Source: Primulina eburnea (Eukaryota; Streptophyta; Magnoliopsida; Lamiales; Gesneriaceae). Taken from it: DNA of 64,000 bases. The DNA is taken from contig NW_027331510.1 in NCBI RefSeq assembly GCF_022965805.1, positions 434,001 through 498,000 of the forward strand. The letters run 5' to 3'. Positions 56,967-64,000 of this stretch are shown piece after piece (positions within the stretch are counted from its first letter, which is position 1; each line of letters starts with the position of its first letter). A program made the translations under genes and the position numbers. Below the pieces are notes generated by a model. The model saw only the letters and a list, made by a program, of their open reading frames with translations. It made no database searches and had not been told where the DNA came from.

Positions 56967-58585
56967 TCGTTGCCCAGTGTATGTGCATTTTCCTATTTTT
57001 CATGCCTATTTACATCGAGGACGATGCACATGATTAAGTTTGGGGGAGATTTATTTTATTCTATCTTTGTGTTGTTTTGTTTTAATTTATTTAGAGTGTT
57101 TATTTGTTTATTTGCTTTTGTGTGTTTATTTACTTAGTGTATTTTTGTGTGTTTAAATTTTTGGTTTATTTTTTTTGTGTTTGTAGTATTTTAGTCATGA
57201 AATGTTTAATGAATTGGCCAATGATGAAAATATTTTTTATGGAAAAACAATGTCATGCATCAAATTCATGTTAATTGACCACTTTGAAAAATTTAGAGAA
57301 TAATCATGAGATTTGGTGAATTTGAGACTTAAAATTTCTATAAAACTTTGTGATTTTTATTTGACATTGAAATAAAATTTTTGCAAACATATAAATGATT
57401 TAGGCAATCTTTGAATTTATTTGGGCCATGTATATTATTCATAAACATTCATTTGAAGCCCTTTTGAGCCTATATGAGAAAAGAGTTGTGTTTTTTTTAA
57501 ATTCTTTGGAAGCCAAGCACATTTCTTTTTAATATATATGTATTTGGTTGATGCATTGAGACATCATTTTCACGATGATTAGAATTCTACTCTTTGACGG
57601 TGAATTGAGATTTTGTCTAGAACTATCCAAACATCACTCGAGGCGAAATACGGACAAATTATGATTTAGGAATGATTTAGGTGATTTTTGGATCGATTGA
57701 GCCTTTCAAGCTACCAAATAAACTAATTTATCATTTGTCACCTCTTTGAGCTTATATGAATTTGAATGGCACACATAAATATGTGTAAAAGACCCCATTC
57801 AAATAATTTTTCAAGTATCCCACAATTACCAACCTTTTGAATATCTTATACAATTAATTCCTACCTTCTCAAGGGAGTAAGAATTTGAAAGAAATTGATT
57901 TTCTCCTACAAAAGAAAAATGACTAATGATACATTGTTGAAAAATTGGAGAAAAAAAGGGGAGAAAAAGAGATGAGATGAATAAAGAAAAGAATAAGATA
58001 AAAATTGGAGATTGAAAGAAATAGTGGAGTGTGCAAAAGAGAAGAAATTCAATTTACTCCCTTATTTGAACTCCTAGACTTTATTTGTAGCCATGAACCG
58101 AGGCCTAACATTATAACCATTGAAAATCCTATTAACCTAGTCATAGTTGTCCAATATACTAGTGGAGAGTGATTGGGAGGATCTAGCCTATGGACAATCG
58201 ATAAATGCTGTCATTGAATAAGAATTTTGATCAATTTTTCACACACCTCATTGCATCAAATATTTATTGGGTATCCATTTCTTGAATGAATATTGCTTTG
58301 AACCCAATTTTTACCGAAAAAGACCTTGTGATATGTGTTTGTAAAAAAATTTGAAATCAATTGATAATGATTTGAAACATGGTTGAAGAGATTTGAAGTT
58401 AGAGAACGAACCAATCACATGATTTTATCCGGATGAACAAGTGGTTGAAGTGATTTGAATTATAAATGCATGATGGATTTTGAATTTATATTGAGGCCAA
58501 GTTCTTTAAAATATTTCATGACTTGTTTATGATTTGTTTGTTTGTTTGTTTTTGTTGTTTTGTTTTGCTCGGGACTAGCAAAATC
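56967..58585 (+). other. Athila-2 3' non-coding region
   Basis: No gene. PPT-like site near the start (57034-57048). Purine-rich stretch at about 57949-58035. Confidence 0.65.
57034..57048 (+). other. Internal PPT-like site of Athila-2
   Basis: TTAAGTTTGGGGGAG, 15 of 15 identical to 58586-58600. It lies about 70 bp after the end of the env-like frame. Confidence 0.75.
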
Positions 58586-58602
58586 TTAAGTTTGGGGGAG
58601 TT
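58586..58602 (+). other. Athila-2 polypurine tract
   Basis: TTAAGTTTGGGGGAG then TT, next to the TG of the 3' LTR. Confidence 0.85.
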
Positions 58603-60048
58603 TGATAAGTGCAATTTATTGTACTTTTATTACTTGTTTTTAACTTGGAATTTTGTGATTTTTGAGCAGGTTTTATTTGATATGTTGTTGTTTTTGTTAT
58701 TGTAGTTTGGAAGCTTAGAAATGAGAGTTTGGAATGATAAAGTGATGAATTAGAAGTGCAAGGGACAAAGATACACGCAGCAATACCGCTCTCGCGCCAC
58801 ACCAAGCACCGCCCCTGCGCTACCTGCCGAGAAGATAGCGCCCCCGCGCTGCTTACATGAGCGCCCCCGCGCCAACTGCCGAGGCATGACCGCACCCGCG
58901 GTCATGCAAGCGCCGCACCCGCGCTGTCAACTCTGCAGCAAGAAATTTTTATGCGAAAGGACACCGCACCCGCGGTGCTTATACTGCTGCACCCGCGGTC
59001 ATGCACAGACAACTTCCGGAAATTGTGAAACTATGGTGTGCTGCGCATGGGACTTGAAGACTTTGGTGTTTTGCGTGCAAGACTTGTTGAGGACTATAAA
59101 AAGCTCCCATTATTCATCATCTAGGGCATCTGGGAGCAAAAGGAAAGACTTGGAGGCTACAACAAAGAGATTAAAGATCAAGTGCATCCTTGGGAAAGTT
59201 CTTGCACATCTTTGGATAAAAGCTTCATTTGAACTCCAAAACTCTTGTTCTAAGTTCTTCTTTCTTTACTTTCATTTTTATTTACTATGTTTTGTTTAAG
59301 ATTTGTGTGTTGTTGTTTTATTTTTATTATTATGAACTAAATCTTAATTCTAGAGGAATGATGGAACAAAACTAGAAACCATGTGTTGAGATTCATGATT
59401 TATGCTATATAAGTTGTTTTATTGTTCATTTGTATGTTTCCAATTTTAATGCTTTCAAGTTATTGGCCATATCTTGAATGATGTTTATGTTTATAAATTA
59501 TCACTTGGAAAAGGGAATTTATAAACTAGAAAGGGAAAAATACATCGATAGTATTTATATAGTTCGGGAGGACATATAGTGCTATTGAAGCCATTAAAAG
59601 ACTTGAGTGCTTATTGTGTTATTTAATTATAGATTGTTGATGGGGACGTTACAATCTTTTGTTAGATAATTAGTATCTACTTAACACTCGGGAGAGGGAG
59701 TAGATGATTTTAGAATTCTTGGCTAATGAATAAGAAAGACAAATATAATATAGCTACACAAAAATACACATGGTGGATAGTTGCGTGAAATCGGACCTCT
59801 AGATCTTTTATTCTATTGTTGTTCACTATTATTTGGTACGATAATTCAAATTTAGTTTTAAATCTAGTTATTGGTATAAACAACTTCATCAATTGATTTT
59901 TCTAAATAAAATCAAGACTATTTTAATTACAAGCATTAATATAAATTTAAGAAATACATTCCTCGTGGGATCGACACTTGTACTCAAAATGACATTTTAC
60001 TATAACTTGACGTTGTGCACTTGCAAGCAATTAAGAAAACACGCAACA
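58603..60048 (+). repeat. Athila-2 3' LTR
   Basis: 1446 bp. GC cluster at about 58785-59004. Followed by the TSD AGCTT. Confidence 0.95.
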
Positions 60049-60053
60049 AGCTT

Positions 60054-60106
60054 TCATTTATAAAATAAATTTTGGGACTATTCACTGTGCAAGTTTTGCT
60101 CGATCA
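60054..60106 (+). repeat. Athila-1 3' LTR, last part
   Basis: 53 bp ending GCTCGATCA. With 46472-47828 it makes 1410 bp. Followed by GAAGG (60107-60111). Confidence 0.9.
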
Positions 60107-60111
60107 GAAGG

Positions 60112-60661
60112 CAAGCTCAATGATCTTTTGGATTTCTGTATAAGCTGTATTGCTTCCCCTGCGTTTTGGCTAGCAACCCTTTCTGTTGATATAGTCGAAT
60201 GACTTAACGGTCGGAAAGGACAGTTAACGTAAACCCGAGCTTCTGAATCAGATGAGTCGCTTTCATATTTATGAGCAATAAATGTGCGCATTAAATCTTC
60301 TTTTTTCTTATCATAAATCTGAAGCTCTTTCTTTGAGGATTTCCTTTTAAGGCAACTGTTCTCTTAGTATCAAAATAAGACGTCAATCTTTGAGCTTCCT
60401 TTCTGGGATAGAGAGATAAATGCATATAATTCTTGGAATTGATGTGTAATCGTTGACTTCAAGGAGTTTTGAATGGATTCAACCGGTCAGAGAATGTCTT
60501 CTATTCTCTTAAATAGCCGGTTCGCTTTTGTCGAAATCTGAAGAGTCAGCGGTCGAAAATCACCGGTTTAAGAGCGATTGGGCTAATTGGAATTCCAGCC
60601 GCGGTTGATTTGGATTTGTCATACACCAAAATTCTTTAAACCCTAGTTTCATTTATTAACA
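60112..60661 (-). repeat. SIRE-like copia right LTR, second part
   Basis: 550 bp matching the second half of 16278-17445, ending TTAACA. Right TSD CTGTG at 60662-60666. Confidence 0.92.
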
Positions 60662-60729
60662 CTGTGAATTTGAGTTACTCTAACAAGACTGTGTTTGAGC
60701 TTCATTGGTATAGTTTCACAGACGACACA
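60662..60729 (+). pseudogene. GH5 exon fragment 11, 3' piece
   Basis: Continues fragment 11 after the copia insertion: FELHWYSFTDDT. It stops there and joins directly to the start of fragment 12 at a short shared GACAG. Confidence 0.75.
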
Positions 60730-60971
60730 GGTACATGCAGAAAGGAGTAGAAGTAGTACACGTCGTCAACCCCAACGTTCTTGTCATTTTTTCTGGGCCG
60801 AAATTCGACAATGATCTATCTTTTCTTTTAAGCAAACCTATGAATTTGATCAGTTACTCTAACAAGACTGTGTTTGAGCTTCATTGGTATAGTTTCACAG
60901 ACGACACAGCATGGCAATTAGGCAACCATAACCAAGTATGTGGGCAAGTTGCTGCAATAATTCTGCTTTGA
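60730..60971 (+). pseudogene. GH5 exon fragment 12
   Basis: Open copy with an extra codon or two (MNLISYSNKT) and VVHVVNPN. Last GH5 copy in the window. Confidence 0.78.
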
Positions 60972-61044
60972 AGCTCTCAAGTTCTGAATGAGTTAAAAAA
61001 AGTTATAACCAATAAAATTCATATAATGAAGCAAAATAAAAAAT

Positions 61045-61191
61045 TTACCTAGGTGCTTCTTGTCAAAAGGTACATAAAGATCTAAATTCGCGATAATCTT
61101 CTTTTCAATCGTATCAAGCTCTGATAATAAGTTGTCAAATCTCCAATCAGGTTGTGGATCTGCCGTTATCCCATTAATATTTGGTGGGCAG
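61045..61191 (-). pseudogene. First-exon-like fragment, copy 9, truncated
   Basis: Keeps the core from PPNINGITADPQPDW to the end, but the start codon side is removed by the Athila insertion at 61192. Confidence 0.6.
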
Positions 61192-62600
61192 TGATAGGAC
61201 TCGTTTTTACGTTTTTTAAGTGTTGGTTTTGAGTCGCATTCATGCATCATATTAGTTTTTTTTAGTTGAAGTTTGCATTTTTTAGCATTATTTAGCATTT
61301 GACTGATCTCGTGTATTCTGTGGTTATTTTGTAGGAATTGAACCAAAAAGTGGGAGAAACTTTGGCATAATATCGAAGAGGATTCGCTAGGGCGGTCAAA
61401 AGTGACCGCCCCAGCGAGCATTGTGGTCTGGCCGAGGATTTTTTGCACAAGTGTCTCGCTCGGGCGGTCAAAAGTGACCGCCCCAGCGAAACCAGGGACA
61501 TGCTCGAGAAAGTTTATTCGAGGACCTCTCGCTAGGGCGGTCAAAATATACCGCCCTAGCGAGAAGAGAGATTCAGGAAGATTTGTTTCCAAATTTTCAG
61601 GGACTCTATCCTACACCTAAACCTAATACACGAGATCAGCAGCCGTTTTCAATCTTGATCAGACTTTTCATCACTTTTCTTGGAGAGGAGGCTAGGAGCA
61701 AAGGAGATTTCGAAGACCTCGAGATTTCCACGCGTCGTGGCCGTCACCCGTCGTCATCTTTAGTATTTTCATTATTCAGTATTTTATTTCTTACATTGAT
61801 TGTTGGTTTTTATCATGAATTTCAGTAGCTAAATTCTAGATTTGTTGGGATTTGAGGGGATCCTACCCCGTACTTCGGTGTTCAACATTATTTCTCGACG
61901 TTTTTATTAGTGATTTGTTTATGCTATCGTTCTTTCTTATTTCAATCGAAGCCTAGCTAACTTCCTTTGATTATTTCATGTTGTTGATGATTTCGATAGA
62001 ATAATTAACAATAGGATCAAATAGTATAAACCACGCACTTGCAATTTTAGTAGATATACGGAATTGGGTACGTGTCGATAGTGGTAGTTCACCCGGATGA
62101 AAGCTAGTGGATTCCATAGAATGTAATGCAATCTTGAACTGTTAAATACTTGAGGACACTTGAGTACTGCATGTTTATGATTAGTATTAATATTGCTCGA
62201 CAGAGTATATTAATTAGTCTAGGGAATTCCGTCGAATGCACGAGTAAAAGTCGAGTGTAGTTATTTAAACACGAGTGGTAGGTGAACTGATAATTCCCAA
62301 CAAATTCAGTTCTCATTTGATTTAATCCAAATTAATCATTGCTCTCTTGAAGACGTTTTCTGTGCATTTTAATTATTTTAGTTGTTTAATCTACATTAGT
62401 TTAATCATCAACCCATTTAATCGTTGCTAAAGAAATTTTACTTGAAAATAAAAATAGTGTAACGCAGTCCTTGTGGAACGATACTCGTATTCACTTACGT
62501 TTATTATAACTTGACTATCGTGCACTTGCGATATTTAAATCGAGCTTTAATTTATAAAATAAATTTTGGGACTATTCACTGTGCAAGTTTTGCTCGATCA
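61192..62600 (+). repeat. 5' LTR of second Athila-1-type element
   Basis: 1409 bp. Closely similar to 27218-28629. Triple hairpin at about 61384-61564; the last one (61527-61564) has perfect 15-nt arms, TCTCGCTAGGGCGGT and ACCGCCCTAGCGAGA. Confidence 0.92.
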
Positions 62601-62606
62601 AGTTTT

Positions 62607-62624
62607 TGGCGCCGTTGCCGGGAA
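62607..62624 (+). other. Primer binding site of second Athila-1-type element
   Basis: TGGCGCCGTTGCCGGGAA, tRNA-Asp type with one end mismatch. Confidence 0.85.
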
Positions 62625-62726
62625 CTGTTGATTCACAATTTTTTATTTTTCATTTAAATTCTTTTGTATTATTTAGTTTATTGTTATTTGATACTCTCAT
62701 TGTGTTGCAGATTTTTCTTGTGGTGC

Positions 62727-64000
62727 ATGCGAAGATCACTCGAGTTTAAGCTTGAGCTTTTTGACCCCGAGATTGAACGCACAGCTAGACGTCGACTACA
62801 GCAGCAAAGAGCGAAGGAAAGAATGGAAGAAGATCAACAAAGAGAGGAGCCAAGGCGTATACCGATGCTGGATTATGCACAGCCGTCTCTTGATGGAGCA
62901 CGTCCAAGCATCGTTAGACCAGTCATCCGAGTTAATCAGTTTGAGATCAAGCCAGCTATCATTCAGATGATTCAGAACACTGTCCAATTTGGGGGAAGTG
63001 CACTTGACGACCCTAATTCTCATATAGCGGACTTTCTTGAAATTTGTGATACTTTTAAGTTTAATGGCGTGTCTGACGATGCTGTTCGTTTGCGTTTATT
63101 TCCATTTTCGCTGAGAGATAAAGCTAAGTCGTGGTTAAACTGTTTGCCTGTAGGGTCTATTACTACATGGGAGGATATGGCAAAGGCATTCCTGATCAAG
63201 TACTTTCCTCCGTCGAAGACTATGAAGCTTAGAGCCGACATTACTACTTTTGCTCAATATGAGCAAGAGTCACTTTACGAGGCATGGGAGCGCTACAAGG
63301 ACATGTTGAGGAGATGTCCACACCATGAGCTGCCTCTTGGGTTAGTTGTTCAAACTTTCTACTACGGTCTGCTTACTCCTAACCGTACTATGATAGATGC
63401 TGCTGCATGTGGTAACTTACTGAGAAAAACGGCTGAGGAAGGATATGAGTTATTGGAGGAGATGGCTGCTAGTAGCTATCATCCTCATTCTGATAGGCAG
63501 AGACGTGGTGCTGGAGTTAATCAAGTTAATGATTTGTCGGCAGTTTCAGCACAGTTAGAGGCATTGAATAAAAAGATTGATGGGATGAGCATGAGTGGGT
63601 CGGCTATGCGTCTGCAAGAAATTTTCTGTGATAAGTGTGGGGGTGAGCATGACGTGCAGGATTGCCAAGATGGCAATCCATTCTATGTGTCTGAGGTTGC
63701 ACCGGTAAAACAAGTGGGATTCCAGAACCGTCTTAGAAATGACCCTTATTCGAACACATATAATCCGGGATGGAGGAATCACCCAAACTTTTCATGGGGA
63801 GGTCAAAACAACCAAAATCGCCAACAAAGAGGTCCACCATATGGGATGCACCAAGGATTCAAGCCAGAACCGCCTCGGGAGGAGAAATCCAATTTAGAGC
63901 AAATGATGACTAAATTTATTTCTGCAACAGAGACGAGATTTCAGAACCAAGATGCATCCATAAAGGGGTTAGAGAATCAAATTGGACAATTGGCTAAGTT
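62727..64000 (+). CDS. Gag of second Athila-1-type element, partial
   Basis: The frame from ATG 62727 ([20 protein letters not shown]) is open to the end of the window, at least 424 codons. It lacks the two stops seen in Athila-1 gag: here codon 2 is CGA and the 63039 codon is GAA. Zinc knuckle CDKCGGEHDVQDC near 63619-63660. The continuation is beyond the window, so whether it is a full active element is unknown. Confidence 0.85.
   Translation, partial: MRRSLEFKLELFDPEIERTARRRLQQQRAKERMEEDQQREEPRRIPMLDYAQPSLDGARPSIVRPVIRVNQFEIKPAIIQMIQNTVQFGGSALDDPNSHIADFLEICDTFKFNGVSDDAVRLRLFPFSLRDKAKSWLNCLPVGSITTWEDMAKAFLIKYFPPSKTMKLRADITTFAQYEQESLYEAWERYKDMLRRCPHHELPLGLVVQTFYYGLLTPNRTMIDAAACGNLLRKTAEEGYELLEEMAASSYHPHSDRQRRGAGVNQVNDLSAVSAQLEALNKKIDGMSMSGSAMRLQEIFCDKCGGEHDVQDCQDGNPFYVSEVAPVKQVGFQNRLRNDPYSNTYNPGWRNHPNFSWGGQNNQNRQQRGPPYGMHQGFKPEPPREEKSNLEQMMTKFISATETRFQNQDASIKGLENQIGQLAK

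Larger units (their letters stand above)
47829..60048 (+). mobile_element. Athila-2 Ty3/gypsy element, young and nearly intact
   Basis: 12,220 bp. LTRs of 1446 bp each (TGATAAGTGCAA to ACACGCAACA) differ at only about two positions by eye. PBS, PPT and TSD AGCTT (47824-47828 and 60049-60053) are all present. The gag-pol frame is unbroken for 1751 codons. Its LTR sequence is unrelated to Athila-1 although the coding organisation is alike. Confidence 0.95.
27218..60106 (+). mobile_element. Athila-1 Ty3/gypsy element, split by two insertions
   Basis: About 11.3 kb when the Tnt1-like copia and Athila-2 are removed. LTRs (TGATAGGACTCG to GCTCGATCA) are 1412 bp and 1410 bp. It has a tRNA-Asp PBS, gag, protease with D-L-G-A, RT, RNase H, integrase and an env-like ORF. 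The TSD is GAAGG at 27213-27217 and 60107-60111. Several nonsense codons and frameshifts make it defective. LTR divergence by eye is roughly 1-2%. Confidence 0.93.
16278..60661 (-). mobile_element. SIRE-like Ty1/copia element, split by nested insertions
   Basis: Minus-strand element of about 11.5 kb once the nested Athila-1 block (27218-60106 plus one TSD) is removed. The LTRs run TGATAGGATCGG to CTTAACA in plus orientation. The left LTR is 1168 bp and the split right LTR about 1165 bp. It has a tRNA-Met PBS and a PPT. The TSD is CTGTG (right) against CTCTG (left), one mutation. Gag, protease, integrase, RT and RNase H are copia type. Extra ORFs downstream of pol fit the SIRE clade. By-eye LTR divergence is a few percent, so it is the oldest insertion here. 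Confidence 0.92.
61192..64000 (+). mobile_element. Second Athila-1-type element, incomplete at window end
   Basis: 5' LTR 61192-62600, PBS, then an open gag to the window edge. GGCAG at 61187-61191 would be the left TSD. The right end is outside the window. Confidence 0.9.

Overview
This window is nuclear DNA of a flowering plant, almost certainly a eudicot. It contains no complete host gene. About 95% is explained by one fossil array of host-gene fragments and six LTR retrotransposons inserted into it and into one another. The element clades (Tekay chromovirus, Athila, SIRE-like and Tnt1-like copia), plant-type PBS sites and a plant GH5 exon fix the kingdom. A downstream extra ORF in the SIRE-like element resembles a family I remember from Lamiales genomes (for example Gesneriaceae). 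That placement is from memory only and is weak.

Layout. (1) An array of about 650-bp chimeric units occupies 1-4666, 13053-16277 and 60662-61191. Each unit carries a glycosyl-hydrolase-5 exon fragment on the plus strand and an apparent first exon of an unrelated gene on the minus strand. Two long units of about 1180 bp add further fragments. (2) A Tekay-type Ty3/gypsy element (4667-13052, plus) sits in one GH5 copy with TSD GAAGT. (3) A SIRE-like Ty1/copia element (16278-60661, minus) sits in another GH5 copy. (4) Its right LTR is split by an Athila element, here Athila-1 (27218-60106, plus, TSD GAAGG). (5) Athila-1 is itself split in integrase by a Tnt1-like copia element (33108-42501, minus, TSD ATGAG). 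(6) Its 3' LTR is split by a second, young Athila family, Athila-2 (47829-60048, plus, TSD AGCTT). (7) A further Athila-1-type copy starts at 61192 and runs off the window. LTR divergence judged by eye agrees with the nesting: SIRE-like oldest, then Athila-1, then the Tnt1-like copia, with Athila-2 youngest (about 2 differences in 1446 bp).

Activity. Athila-2 has an unbroken 1751-codon gag-pol frame, PBS, PPT, near-identical LTRs and a TSD, so it could supply proteins. All other complete elements are broken. Several breaks fall on catalytic motifs: protease D-T-G in Tekay, protease D-T-G in the Tnt1-like copia, and the reverse transcriptase D-D pair in the SIRE-like element.

Most interesting signals. 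(a) GC-rich inverted repeats lie about 180-400 bp from the LTR start in three different gypsy families (Tekay, Athila-1, Athila-2). In both Athila families they are repeated just upstream of the env-like ORF. (b) Each complete Athila element has a second polypurine tract after the env-like ORF, matching its own 3' PPT and not that of the other family. (c) The Tnt1-like copia carries a 255-bp copy of its own left flank in place of its PBS end, which looks like a repair template switch. (d) The SIRE-like element carries an antisense ORF with its own TATA box.
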